Below are positions 47,531 through 57,829 of a stretch of 64,000 nt of DNA, one piece after another. Origin of the DNA: Fusobacterium varium (GTDB lineage: Bacteria; Fusobacteriota; Fusobacteriia; Fusobacteriales; Fusobacteriaceae). The notes below the pieces were generated by a model. The model saw only the letters and a list, made by a program, of their open reading frames with translations, was not told the DNA's origin and did not search any database. Every line of letters begins with the position of its first letter. Positions within the stretch are counted from its first letter, which is position 1. The position numbers and the translations under genes were made by a program. The stretch covers positions 620,001-684,000 of the forward strand of contig LR134390.1 of NCBI GenBank assembly GCA_900637705.1. The letters are read 5' to 3'.

Positions 47531-48780
47531 CTAATTTTTTTGTTCTTTTTCAATAATAGCCTTTGTTGAATCAAGGACAGCTTCTTCTCCAATTGTAACT
47601 TTAGTTATTGAATCGTCAGAAGGAACCTCATACATTAATTCAAGCATAGTTTGTTCTATTATTGCTCTAAGACCTCTTGCTCCTATTTTTCTTTCAAGAG
47701 CAAGAACGGCGATTTTTTTAGTGCTTCTGGAGTAAATTCCAAATCTACTCCTTCTAAATCGAATAGTTTTTTATACTGTTTAACAATTGCATTTTTAGGT
47801 TCTGTAAGTATTCTGATAAGAGCCTCTTCATCAAGATCTTTTAAAGTTGTTATAACAGGAAGTCTTCCTACTAATTCTGGAATTATTCCTTGTCTTACCA
47901 AGTCTTCAGGTAAAACTTTTACAAATACTTCTCCAACCTTTTCTTCAGTTTCACTCTTTACATCAGCACCAAAGCCTATAACTTTTTTATTAGTTCTTGA
48001 TTTTATTACTTTTTCAAGTCCTTCAAATGCTCCTCCTACTATGAAAAGGATATTTGCAGTATCTATTTCAATAAGCTCCTGATTAGGGTGCTTTCTTCCA
48101 CCTTGAGGTGGTACTTGTGATTTAGTTCCCTCTATTATTTTAAGAAGGGACTGTTGTACACCTTCACCAGAAACATCTCTTGTAATAGATACATTTTCTG
48201 ATTTTCTTGCTATTTTATCTATTTCATCTATATAAATAATTCCTCTTTCAGCTGCCTCAACATCATAATCAGCTGCTTGAAGAAGTCTTACTAATACATT
48301 CTCAACATCATCTCCTACATATCCAGCTTCAGTAAGAGTAGTAGCATCAGCTATTGCAAAAGGTACACTTAAACATCTTGCAAGTGTTTGTGCAAGAAGA
48401 GTTTTACCAGAACCAGTAGGTCCAATCAAAAGGACATTAGATTTTTGAAGTTCTACATTATTATCCTCTTCTCCATAGTTATTTTTATTCAGTATTCTCT
48501 TGTAATGATTATATACAGCAACTGAAAGGATTTTCTTTGTTTCATCTTGCCCAATTACATATTCATCAAGTTTTTCTTTTATCTCCTTTGGTGTCAAAAG
48601 AGAATCTGGTGATATATCTTCTGGAAGTTTTTCTCCCATTTTTTCATTAGAAAGTTCAAGGATATCAAAACAGCTTTCTATACATCTGTCACAGATAAGA
48701 GCTCCATCTATCCCACTGAATAATTTAGAAACTTCATTTTCAGTACTTCCACAGAAGGAACATCTAGCTTTTTTACTCAT
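47531..48780 (-). CDS. clpX: ATP-dependent Clp protease ATPase subunit ClpX (apparent frameshift)
   Basis: The unfoldase that feeds ClpP. N-terminal zinc finger [13 protein letters not shown] and [30 protein letters not shown], Walker [21 protein letters not shown], Walker [14 protein letters not shown], arginine region and [24 protein letters not shown] are all present. The frame breaks at the T7 run 47713-47719 (A7 on the coding strand); an eighth base restores [31 protein letters not shown] to TAG at 47531-47533, about 416 residues. It follows clpP by 11 bases. Confidence 0.95.
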
Positions 48781-48791
48781 ATCATTCTCCT

Positions 48792-49367
48792 TTATTTTTT
48801 AAAGACTTGGTCAATAAGACCATAATTTTTTGCTTCTTCAGCTGACATATAATTATCTCTTTCTGTATCAGTAATGATTTCAGAAAGTGACTTACCTGTA
48901 CAATCAGCCAGTATTTGAGATAGCATCTCTTTCATTCTTAAGATTTCTTTTGCTTGTATTTCTATATCTGTAGCTTGACCTCTTGCTCCACCTAAGGGTT
49001 GATGTATCATTATTCTAGAATGTTCTAAAGCATATCTTTTTCCTCTTGCTCCAGCACCTAAAAGAAGAGCTCCCATGCTTGCTGCCTGACCAATACAAAC
49101 AGTTTGTACATCAGGTTTTATATAATTCATAGTATCATATATAGCCATTCCTGCTGTTACTACTCCACCAGGACTATTTATATACATGATAATATCTTTG
49201 TCAGGGTCTTCAGCCTCAAGAAAAAGAAGTTGAGCAACAATTGCATTTGCAACATTATCATCTATTTCTGTTCCTAAAAATATTATTCTGTCTTTTAAAA
49301 GTCTTGAATATATATCATAGGCCCTTTCTGATCTACCTGTACTTTCTACTACTGTTGGACTATACAT
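48792..49367 (-). CDS. clpP: ATP-dependent Clp protease proteolytic subunit ClpP
   Basis: The 191-residue serine peptidase that forms the two-ring barrel. Catalytic Ser in [16 protein letters not shown], His in [27 protein letters not shown], Asp in the [21 protein letters not shown] region. [24 protein letters not shown] is the family's handle. AGGAGG at 49375-49380 sits between the start codon and a long A/T hairpin, which may influence its translation. Confidence 0.97.
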   Translation of the reverse strand: MYSPTVVESTGRSERAYDIYSRLLKDRIIFLGTEIDDNVANAIVAQLLFLEAEDPDKDIIMYINSPGGVVTAGMAIYDTMNYIKPDVQTVCIGQAASMGALLLGAGARGKRYALEHSRIMIHQPLGGARGQATDIEIQAKEILRMKEMLSQILADCTGKSLSEIITDTERDNYMSAEEAKNYGLIDQVFKK

Positions 49368-49380
49368 AAATATTACCTCC

Positions 49381-49432
49381 TTAAATAAATAACTAAATGA
49401 TAGATGATTCCATTATTTAGTTATTTATTTAA
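49381..49432 (-). promoter_or_regulatory. 18-bp A/T hairpin directly upstream of the clpP ribosome site
   Basis: Bases 49381-49398 and 49415-49432 are perfect reverse complements, with a 16-base loop. The stem ends one base from the AGGAGG of clpP. Pairing in the mRNA leader could hold or expose the Shine-Dalgarno; alternatively it is a relic of a repeat. Function not known. Confidence 0.6.
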
Positions 49433-49435
49433 GAG

Positions 49436-49465
49436 CTATAGGAAGCAGCTGGCTGCTTCCTATAG
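49436..49465 (-). terminator. Strong hairpin after tig (terminator or RNA-stabilising element)
   Basis: A perfect 13-bp stem CTATAGGAAGCAG with its complement and a 4-base loop lies 18 bases after the tig stop. On the minus strand it is followed by CTCTTAAATAAATAA rather than a clean T run, so it may be a weak terminator or a processing/stability hairpin between tig and clpP. Confidence 0.65.
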
Positions 49466-49482
49466 TATTAAAATAAAAATTA

Positions 49483-50769
49483 TTATTTTGCAGTTTCAAC
49501 TAAAAGATCAATTGCTTTTTGCATCATGCATTCACCTTTTAGTGTATATTTAAAGTTATCATAATTATTGTGTGCTTTTAATTCTTCTTCTAGTTTTGTT
49601 AGATCCATTCCATAGTATCTAGCAACTTCAGTCATTTTAGCAGTAACTTCTTCTTCTGAAACTTCTAAGTTTTCAGCTTTAGCTATAGCCTCAAGTATAA
49701 GATCAACTTTTACTTTTCCAGCAGCCATAGGTGCAATTTGATTTTCTAATTTAGCTCTATCCATTCCAGTCATTTGTAGATACATATCCATTCCTATACC
49801 TTGAGCTGAAAGTTGATTTTCCATTTCAGAAATTCTATTTTTAACTTCAGTAGCTACCATAGAGAAAGGAACTTCTACTTTTGAATTAGCAGCAACTTTA
49901 TCTAGTAATTTACCAATGTACTCATTTTTTATTCTAGCTTCTTCTCTAGCTTTGATTTCTTCAGTTTTTTTAGTTTTAAGATCTTCAACAGATTCAAATC
50001 CTAGTTCTTTAGCCAATTCTTCATTTAATTCAGGAACAACAAGTTTTTTGATAGCGTTGATTTTAACTTTGAAAACAGCAGGTTTTCCAGCAAGATCAGC
50101 AGCATGATATTGCTCAGGGAAAGTTACATTGATTTCTCCTTCTTGACCAGCTGTATAACCAACTAATTGATCTTCAAAATTGTCGATAAACATTTTAGAA
50201 CCTAATTTTAAAGTATGAGATTCAGATTTTCCTCCTTCAAAAGGAACACCATCTACAAAACCTTCAAAAGCAAGATCAACAGTATCCCCCATTTCAGCTT
50301 TATGTCCAGCTTCAGTATCTTCTAACTTAGATTTGCTGTTTACCATAATTTCAAGTTCTTTATTTAAAAGTTCTTCTTTCATTTCAAAAGTTTCTTTCTC
50401 AACTTCTAATCCTTTGTATTCTCCTAATTCAACAGTTGGATATACATCAACTTTGAAAGTAAGATCAAAAGCATCAGTAAGGTTAGTTACTAAACTATGA
50501 ATATAACTAATAGGAGTGATATTTTCAGCTTTCACCACTTCTTCATAGTATTTATGTAAAACTTTCTCAGTAACTTCCTCTTTTAAAGCATCTTTGAATT
50601 GAGCTTCAACTTTGTCTAGAGGAGCTTTCCCTTTTCTAAATCCAGGAACTTCAGCTTTGCTTGCAAGTTCTGCTAATACCTCGTTTTTAATAGGACTTAC
50701 TTCTTCAGTAGTAAGAGAAATTTTAATTTCTACTGCTGAGTTTTCTAATTTTTTGATTTCGTGTTTCAT
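49483..50769 (-). CDS. tig: Trigger factor (ribosome-associated chaperone)
   Basis: Folds nascent chains at the ribosome exit. 428 residues in the usual three domains: ribosome-binding with the signature PGFRKGKAPLDKVEAQ near residue 44, a peptidyl-prolyl isomerase domain (GDTVDLAFEGFVDGVPFEGGKSESHTLKLGSKMFIDNFEDQL), and the C-terminal helical arm. The tig-clpP-clpX-lon order is the common bacterial quality-control unit. Confidence 0.97.
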   Translation of the reverse strand: MKHEIKKLENSAVEIKISLTTEEVSPIKNEVLAELASKAEVPGFRKGKAPLDKVEAQFKDALKEEVTEKVLHKYYEEVVKAENITPISYIHSLVTNLTDAFDLTFKVDVYPTVELGEYKGLEVEKETFEMKEELLNKELEIMVNSKSKLEDTEAGHKAEMGDTVDLAFEGFVDGVPFEGGKSESHTLKLGSKMFIDNFEDQLVGYTAGQEGEINVTFPEQYHAADLAGKPAVFKVKINAIKKLVVPELNEELAKELGFESVEDLKTKKTEEIKAREEARIKNEYIGKLLDKVAANSKVEVPFSMVATEVKNRISEMENQLSAQGIGMDMYLQMTGMDRAKLENQIAPMAAGKVKVDLILEAIAKAENLEVSEEEVTAKMTEVARYYGMDLTKLEEELKAHNNYDNFKYTLKGECMMQKAIDLLVETAK

Positions 50770-50783
50770 TTTTCCTCCTTGAT

Positions 50784-52500
50784 CTATTTAGTAAAAATTT
50801 CATAAAAATCATCTTTTATTTTAATATCTTTTATCCTGATTTGGAAAATTTCTTCTCCTCTATATAAAGTTTTTTCTGGATAATAGACAATGTCAAACTT
50901 TTGAATTTTAGACTCTATTTCATTTATTTTATGCCCTAAGTCGAACGCTACCATATGGTAGTTCTTTCCATTTTTCCTTATTATTCCATTAAAATGCCTT
51001 TCATCTACTCCAAATTTTTTAATATTTTCAAATGAAAGATCTCTATCAATGAATAGTGGGTGTGGATTTTCAAGTCCATATGGAGATATACTTTCCATAG
51101 TTTCGAACATATCTTCATCAATGTTTTCAATAGAATATTCTGCATCTATTTTCAAACTCTTTTTTTCTTTTTCTATTTTTATATTTTCTATACTTGTTTT
51201 AAAAATATTTTTTACTTCTTCAAGATTTTCAGATTTTACTATAAAACCAGCAGCAAGGTCATGCCCGCCAAATCTGACAAGTTTTTCACTCATTTTTTGA
51301 AATATGTTAAAAACGCTTATTCCTTTTACACTTCTACAAGAAGCTTTTCCAATTCCATCTTTAAAGGCAATAAGTGTTACAGGAATATTATATTTTACAC
51401 TCAATCTTGAAGATACAACACCAATTACTCCTGGATGCCATTTTTCAGAACTTAAAAATATACACTTAAGATTTTTAATTCCTATTTTTGCAATTTCTTG
51501 ATTGGCTTCATCATATATATTTTTTTCAAGTTCTCTTCTTTTTTATTTGATTTTTTCATTTCTTCTATTATATTATATATCTCAAAGTCGTCCTCTTTTA
51601 AGAAAAAATCAGCTCCCATTTTGGAAATACCTATTCTTCCAAGCGAATTAATTAGAGGAGATATGAAATAGCTTACATCAGTTGTATTTATAGTCTTATT
51701 TTGAAACTTAAGATATTTTAAAAGATACATAAGACCTTTGACTTTAGTTTTTTTCAAAGCTTTAAGTCCTTGTTTTATTATTATTCTATTTTCATCAGTC
51801 ATAGGAACAACATCAGCAACAGTTCCAATCATTACTATATCCATATACTGGTATAAAGCTTTTATATCTATTTTTAATTTTTGGTAAATTCCTTGAGCTA
51901 CTTTTAAAGCAACTCCAGCGCCAGATAAATATTTAAATTCATAAGTATCACTTAATTTGGGATTTAAGAGAAGGAGATGGTCATCTTCCTCCTCTTTTAT
52001 ACTTTTGTGATGGTCAGTAACTATCACATCTATCCCTAAACTCTCTGCATATTTTACATCTTCTATAGAATTGACACCAGTATCAACAGTGATGACTAGT
52101 TTTCCATTCTTTGTGTTAATAAAGTCAATGGTTTTTTATCTAGCCCATAGCCTTCTTCCATTCTATTAGGAATGTAATAATCTACTTCTATCCCAATGTT
52201 TCTAAAGACTAGAACAAGAAATACAGCTGCTGTTATTCCATCAACATCATAATCTCCATAAATAAAAACTTTTTCCTTTTTTTCTCTTTTTTCTAAAATT
52301 TTATCTACTACTTTTTCCATTTTTTCAAACTTAAAAGGGTCTCTAAAATCAGAAATTTTTGGGCTTATAAATTCATCTGCTTTTTTTTCATCTTCAAAGC
52401 CTCTATTGAGTAATAAGGTAGTAAGTAATCTATTCTTCTTCCATTGAGCAGCCTTAGTATCAATAAGAGTTTGAGGTAGCGAACTATATTCCCAATGCAT
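50784..52500 (-). CDS. recJ: Single-stranded-DNA exonuclease RecJ (two apparent frameshifts)
   Basis: 5'-3' ssDNA exonuclease for recombination and mismatch repair. Three frame pieces join into about 571 residues: MHWEYSSLPQTLIDTKAAQW, the DHH-family motif VFIYGDYDVDGITAAVF, VIVTDHHKSIKEE, ALKVAQGIYQKL, IGTVADVVPM, SPLINSLGRIG, then WHPGVIGVVSSRLSVKYNIPVTLIA and FGGHDLAAGFIVK. The breaks fall at T6 runs 52133-52138 and 51539-51544, each needing one extra base. I place the start at ATG 52500 inside the rbfA end; a GTG nine bases earlier is possible. Confidence 0.93.
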
Positions 52501-52508
52501 TAATATCA

Positions 52509-52856
52509 CTACCTTTTCAAATCATTTAAAAGTTTTGATATTTTTACTGCATGCTCAATAGAGTCATCTATTTTAACTCTTATTTCAGGGATATATCTGA
52601 TTTCAATTTCCTCAGCTACTCTTTTTCTTAAAAATCCTTTGATTTGATTTAATCCTTCTAATACTTCATCAGTATTTATATTTTCTTGACCCATTATACT
52701 GAAAAATACATCTGCAAATTTTAAATCTTCAGTAACATGTACACTTGTAACTGATACAATACCTTTTATTTTTGGATTTTTTACTTCTTCAAGAAGGGCT
52801 TGAGATATAACTCTAGCCATTTCTTTTTCTATTCCTGCTAATCTTTGTCTTTTCAT
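52509..52856 (-). CDS. rbfA: 30S ribosome-binding factor RbfA
   Basis: Late-stage 16S rRNA maturation and cold adaptation factor. 115 residues, single KH-like fold: RQRLAGIEKEMARVISQALLEEVKNPKIKGIVSVTSVHVTEDLKFADVFFSIM, then ELNQIKGFLRKRVAEEIEIRYIPEIRVKIDDSIEHAVKIS. Downstream of infB by 38 bases, the classical position. Confidence 0.95.
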   Translation of the reverse strand: MKRQRLAGIEKEMARVISQALLEEVKNPKIKGIVSVTSVHVTEDLKFADVFFSIMGQENINTDEVLEGLNQIKGFLRKRVAEEIEIRYIPEIRVKIDDSIEHAVKISKLLNDLKR

Positions 52857-52894
52857 TTTACATCACTCTCTTTCTACATGAACTATTGATCTAG

Positions 52895-55128
52895 TTATTT
52901 TAGAGTTCTTTTAATTTCTTGAATTTCAAACGCTTCAACAATATCGCCTTCTTTGATATCATTGAAATTTTCCACTCCAAGTCCACATTCTTGTCCAGCA
53001 ACAACTTCTTTAGCATCATCTTTATATCTTTTCAATGAAGAAAGTTTTCCTTCATACATAACTATTCCATCTCTTAATATTCTGATATTTGAATCATTTT
53101 TAACTTTTCCATCAACAACAACACATCCAGCTATATTTCCAACTTTAGAAACTTTAAATACTTTTTTGATTTCAATTCTTCCAAGATATATTTCTTTAAA
53201 TTCAGGTTCAAGCATACCAGTTAAAGCTTTTTCTATGTCTTCAGTAATATGATAGATTATATTTGAAGTTCTTATTTCTACACCATTAAGATCAGCTTCT
53301 TTTATAGCTTTTGTAGTAGGTCTTACATGGAATCCTATTATAATGGCATTTGAAACTTCAGCAAGTTTAACATCACTTTCTGTGATAGCTCCTGAAGCAG
53401 CTTGAATAATATTAACAGCTACTTCATTAGTAGAAAGTTTCATTAATGATTCTCTTAATGCTTCTACAGAACCTCTTGAATCTGCTCTTAATACAAGATT
53501 AAGTTCTTTAAGATTTTCATGATCAAATTGCTCTGATAATGATTCAAGTGAAATAGTTTTTTTACTTGTTTCAGAAAGTTTTCTTTCTTTAGCAACTTCT
53601 TCAACAATTCTTTTTGCATGTTGCTCATTTTGAATAACATACATAGTATCTCCAGCTTGTGGGACTTGATTGAATCCAATAATTTCAGCTGGTTGAGAAA
53701 GTTCTACTTTTTCTACTCTTTCTCCTCTATCATTAATTAATGCTCTTACTTTACCATAAACTTCCCCAGCAACGATAACATCACCTATTTTTAATGTACC
53801 TTCTTGAACAAGTATATCTGCGATAGGTCCAACTTTAGGGTCAAGTTTTGATTCAAGAACTACTCCCTTAGCTCTTTTTTAGGATTGGCTTTAAGTTCAA
53901 GAATTTCAGCTGTGATAAGTATAGTATCAAGCAATGTATCAAGATTTAATTGTTTTTTAGCAGATACTTCAACAAATTCAGTATCTCCTCCCCATTCAAT
54001 GGAAACAAGTCCATGTTCCATAAGTTCTTGTTTTACTTTTTGAGGATTAGCTTCTGGTTTATCAATTTTATTAACTGCAACAATAATAGGGACATTAGCA
54101 GCTTTTGCATGCGATAGAGCTTCAATTGTTTGTGGCATAACTCCATCGTCTGCAGCAACGACTAATATAGCAATATCAGTAACTTGTGCTCCTCTGGCTC
54201 TCATATCAGTAAAAGCCTCATGACCAGGAGTATCAACAAAAGTAATTTTTTTACCACTTTTAACAACTTGGTAAGCACCGATTTTTTGAGTGATTCCACC
54301 ATCTTCTCCAGATACTACATTACTTGCTCTAATAGCATCAAGTAATGATGTTTTACCATGGTCAACATGACCCATAATAGTTATAACTGGAGGTCTTTCA
54401 ACAAGGTCTTCAGCTTTATCTTCAAGTTCAAGAGCAAACTTTTCTCCAAATTCTAGTTCTACTTCTTCTTCTTTTTCAACTAAGGCATCATAGTCTACAG
54501 CTATTTCTTCAGCCATTTCTATGGATATTGGGCTGTTAATAGTAAGCATCTGACCTTTTAGAAAAAGTTTTTTGATTATTTCAGCACTTCCTACACCAAG
54601 TCTTGATGCAAAATCACCTAAAGTGATTTCTCCTCTTATTTTAATTATTTTTACTCCATCTTCTTCAATGGTTTCAGAACCGACATTATCAATTGTTTTC
54701 ATAACAAAATCAGTTCTTCTTCCTTTTTTCTTTTTATTTTTTTTTGATTTTTCATCTTCATTAGTTTTTTCTCCAGGAGCTGATTTAACTCCCTTCCAAT
54801 TTTTTTTATCTTTTCCAATTTTTATTTGTTGAGATTTTTTACCATTACCTAATCCATCTTCTTCAAATATATCATCTGTTTCAACTTCTACAACCTTTTT
54901 ATTCAAACTATCTCCCTTTCCATTTGAAGTCGTTTTTTCAGGCTTCACAATTACTTCTTCTTTATTATTCATATTTTCAAAATATTTATCTATTTTTTTC
55001 ACATCTTCTTCAGCTAAACCAGATAGATGAGAAGAAACTGTGATTTTAATATCATCTTTTAAGAGATTTAAAAACTCTTTATTTCCCATATCATATTTTT
55101 TAGCTAATTCATGTACTCTTACTTTCAT
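52895..55128 (-). CDS. infB: Translation initiation factor IF-2 (apparent frameshift)
   Basis: GTPase that places initiator tRNA on the 30S subunit. About 744 residues after joining. A short IF2_N domain ([19 protein letters not shown]), a charged linker, G1 [19 protein letters not shown]3 [20 protein letters not shown]4 [12 protein letters not shown], then domain II ([25 protein letters not shown]) and the C-terminal domains. The frame breaks at T6 53875-53880; a seventh base converts NPKKELRE into [13 protein letters not shown]. As IF-2 is indispensable, this break is most likely a base-calling error. Confidence 0.96.
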
Positions 55129-55148
55129 TAATTACCTCCTAAATTAGG

Positions 55149-55676
55149 TTAATTTATGAGGCCACGGGCTATTTTTTTATTTTTGACACCAACAACACTT
55201 ACTTCTTCTTTGCCAAAAATATCTCCAAGTTGATTTTTATTTCCAAAATAAACAAAGTTTATGCTGAGTTCTTTAGCTTTAAGTAAAAGTTTTTTTTCAT
55301 TTTTTTCACTTATATCTTGTGCTAGAACTAAGAAATGAGTATGTTCTATTTCATCTAAAACCATATTCATTCCAAAAGATAAAACTTGTGAATTTTTCAT
55401 TGCTTTCAAAATATTTAAATAGTCCTTTTCTCCCTTTTTTAAAAGATTCAACATCTTCATTAGGTCATCTGTATTCATTTTTATCTTCTTATGCTTGGAT
55501 AGTCTTTGAAGACATTCATGTGTTTTACAGATATAGTAGCCTCTATTTTGTTGCTTCTGTTTTTCATCAAAAACATACTTATCTTCTTTTGTTTTAATCA
55601 ATCTGAATAAATCTTTTTTATCTTTTTTATCCTTACAAATTAAACAAGTTCTTTCTGGAAAATCCTGATTACTCAC
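55149..55676 (-). CDS. YlxR RNA-binding domain fused to a ribosomal L7Ae-like domain
   Basis: In many Firmicutes YlxR (DUF448) and YlxQ (L7Ae-like) are two small genes between nusA and infB; here one 175-residue protein carries both. Residues 1-80 show the YlxR signature ERTCLICKDKKDKKDLFRLIK and GRGYYICKTHECLQ; residues 85-175 show L7Ae-like LNLLKKGEKDYLNILKAMKNSQVLSFGMNMV, FLVLAQDISEKNEKKLLLKAKEL, VYFGNKNQLGDIFGKEEVSVVGV. It overlaps nusA by eight bases. RNA binding is a family inference. Confidence 0.88.
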   Translation of the reverse strand: MSNQDFPERTCLICKDKKDKKDLFRLIKTKEDKYVFDEKQKQQNRGYYICKTHECLQRLSKHKKIKMNTDDLMKMLNLLKKGEKDYLNILKAMKNSQVLSFGMNMVLDEIEHTHFLVLAQDISEKNEKKLLLKAKELSINFVYFGNKNQLGDIFGKEEVSVVGVKNKKIARGLIN

Positions 55677-56754
55677 TTTGTTCTCCTTCTAAAGAATCAT
55701 CTTTAGAACTATTTTCAGTTTTTATATCAACTCTCATACCAGTTAATTTAGCAGCAAGTCTAGCATTTTGACCATTTTTACCAATAGCTAGAGATAATTG
55801 TGAATTATCAACGATTACTCTTGCTGTATTTTCATCTTCAATAACCTCAACACTTTTCACTTTTGCTGGACTTAATACAGCTGAAACAAACTCTTCAACA
55901 GATTCTTTCCAAATAACAATATCTATTTTTTCTCCATTTAATTCATTAACTATGTTTTTTATTCTAAGACCTTTTTGCCCAATACAAGCTCCTACAGTAT
56001 CAATATTAGGATCAGATGAGTACACAGCGACTTTAGCTCTTGATCCAGCTTCTCTTGCAACAGCTTTTATTTCTATTAAGCCAGATGTAATTTCTGGTAT
56101 TTCAAGTTCAAATAATTTCTTTAGTAAACCTTCATGTTTTCTAGAAATAACTATTTTAGGGAACTTATTAGTTTTTTCAACTTCAGCAAGGAAAACTTTA
56201 AGTCTTTCTCCTACTCTATAAGTGTCAGCAGGAGATTGTTCAGTTGTTGGAAGAATAGCTTCTATTCCATCAAATTCAACAAAAATATTTTTCTTTTCAT
56301 CGATTCTTCTAATGATACCATTTATAATATCATTTTCTTTTTCTTTGAATCTATCATAGATATATTGTCTTTCAGCTTCTCTTACTTTTTGAATAACAAT
56401 TTGCTTTCCATTTTGAATAGCATTTCTTCTAAATTCCTCACAATTAATTTCTATTCTTACTATGTCACCAACTTTAGCTCTCTTTTTGATTTCTTGAGCA
56501 TCATCAAGAGAAATTTCAATAGCAGCATCATAAAGGTCTTCAGTTTCTACAACAGTTTTAACTTCATAAAGTTTGACATCACCAGTTTCTCTGTTGATTT
56601 CAACTTCCACATTTTCCTCTTCACCATGATTTTTTTTATAAGCTGCCAACAGAGCCTGTTCAACAGTAAGAAGAAGACTTTCTTTGCTTATTCCTTTTTC
56701 TCTTTCTAATTCATCTAGGGCTTCTAAAAAAACTTTAGCGTCTTTACTTTTCAT
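55669..56754 (-). CDS. nusA: Transcription termination/antitermination factor NusA
   Basis: Binds RNA polymerase and nascent RNA. 361 residues: N-terminal domain ALDELEREKGISKESLLLTVEQALLAAYKKNHG, an S1 domain (DIINGIIRRIDEKKNIFVEFDGIEAILP), and two KH domains (PNIDTVGACIGQKGLRIKNIVNELNGEKIDIV and LSLAIGKNGQNARLAAKLTGMRVDI). The long acidic C-terminal repeats of proteobacterial NusA are absent, as usual outside Proteobacteria. ATG 56754 has an AGGAGGTAAT site. Confidence 0.97.
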   Translation of the reverse strand: MKSKDAKVFLEALDELEREKGISKESLLLTVEQALLAAYKKNHGEEENVEVEINRETGDVKLYEVKTVVETEDLYDAAIEISLDDAQEIKKRAKVGDIVRIEINCEEFRRNAIQNGKQIVIQKVREAERQYIYDRFKEKENDIINGIIRRIDEKKNIFVEFDGIEAILPTTEQSPADTYRVGERLKVFLAEVEKTNKFPKIVISRKHEGLLKKLFELEIPEITSGLIEIKAVAREAGSRAKVAVYSSDPNIDTVGACIGQKGLRIKNIVNELNGEKIDIVIWKESVEEFVSAVLSPAKVKSVEVIEDENTARVIVDNSQLSLAIGKNGQNARLAAKLTGMRVDIKTENSSKDDSLEGEQSE

Positions 56755-56783
56755 ATTATTTTCATTACCTCCTGAAAATTCTA

Positions 56784-57262
56784 TTAAAATTCTTCAAATT
56801 CATAAACAAGATTGGCTTTTCTTACTTCTGAAAAGGGAATTTCTATTATTTTTTCATTTTCTACTTCTAAGTATATAATACTATCTCTACAATCTATAAT
56901 TATTCCTTCAAAGTTTTTATTGTCATTAACTTTATGTTTAAGACTTAATTTAGCTTTTTCTCCCTTAAATCTGATATAGTCGTCAATTTTCTTTAATGGT
57001 CTTTCAATACCTGGAGAAGATACCTCTAAAAAAATCTTTGTTCAATAAGTTTATCTATGTCTTCATCTACTTTATTACTGATAGTTGCACAATCTTCAAG
57101 AGTTATATCCCCTTCTAGATTTTCAACATATATTCTTACATACCAGTAACCTCCATCTTGAAGATATTCAATATCAACAAGAGATAATTTCATTTCATTT
57201 ACTACTGGAGTAACAATGGTTTCAATTTTTTTCAAAATATTTTCCTTGTTATATTTTTCCAT
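56784..57262 (-). CDS. rimP: Ribosome maturation factor RimP (apparent frameshift)
   Basis: Needed for 30S assembly; the first gene of the rimP-nusA-ylxR-infB-rbfA unit. From ATG 57262 (GAGGTG site) it reads KIETIVTPVVNEMKLSLVDIEYLQDGGYWYVRIYVENLEGDITLEDCATISNKVDEDID. The frame breaks at A7 57028-57034; one more base joins to LEVSSPGIERPLKK and KGEKAKLSLKH, and the Sm-like C-terminal domain ends VYEFEEF at TAA 56784-56786. Joined length is about 159, normal for RimP. Confidence 0.92.
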
Positions 57263-57305
57263 AAAGTATATATTCACCTCACTTTCAAGACAACTACTAA
57301 AGAGG

Positions 57306-57329
57306 GAGTGGACCAAAACCCACTCCCCT
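57306..57329 (-). promoter_or_regulatory. 8-bp GC-rich hairpin in the rimP operon leader
   Basis: GGGAGTGG and CCACTCCC flank an 8-base loop. No T run follows on either strand, so it does not look like a terminator. It lies in the probable 5' leader of the rimP-nusA-infB operon, about 45 bases before the start codon. Confidence 0.5.
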
Positions 57330-57343
57330 ACATTAGCTAGCAT

Positions 57344-57829
57344 AATTTATTTTCAAGGTATTATAACATATATTCTTAAAAAATCAAATTTAACTAATGA
57401 GAAGTTCATTGAAAAATATAGATGTACAAAGGTTATTATAAAGAAAAATAAAGGTATTTTTTAATTCAATTAAAAAAGTTTGCTATAAAAAATCATGTGA
57501 ATAGCAAATAAATAAAAAATTAATTAAAAACCCTACCAAATGAATGACTGTTATTTAAACAATAAAAAAGCATATATTTTTTATAATTTTAAAATATATT
57601 TTTTACAATATATAAAGAAGAAATATAAGCTGAAATCTAAAACTGTTAATTAATAATTGAAAAAAATTAACAATTATTTAACAAAATGGTAGAAAATAGA
57701 GAGTTCAATATATTTGATTAAAAAAATAAATTTTTATCATTCATATTATTAATAATGCTTGATTTTTTACAAAAAAGAGGTATATTATTATTAAAGTTTA
57801 AATATCATACACAGAGGAGGCTATTTTTC
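57344..57829. promoter_or_regulatory. Divergent intergenic region between rimP and glmS
   Basis: About 485 bp, over 80% A+T, without a gene. It must carry the divergent promoters of the rimP operon and the glutamate mutase operon. The best boxes I see for the latter are TTGATT (57759-57764) and TATTAT (57783-57788). I see no cobalamin-riboswitch-like structure. Confidence 0.5.
57759..57788 (+). promoter_or_regulatory. Probable promoter of the glutamate mutase operon
   Basis: TTGATT at 57759-57764 and TATTAT at 57783-57788 are separated by 18 bases, about 40 bases before the glmS start. Each box has one or two mismatches to consensus. The region is AT-rich, so chance matches are easy. Confidence 0.45.

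Noticed and set aside
945-57040. Stop-codon reassignment or programmed frameshifting as a general explanation of the broken frames
   Set aside because: Breaks occur at different run lengths and contexts and always cost one base; many genes (valS, lon, tig, glmE) have none. A base-calling bias is simpler.
57306-57329. GC-rich hairpin near rimP as a terminator
   Set aside because: No T run follows on either strand; it is listed only as a leader hairpin.
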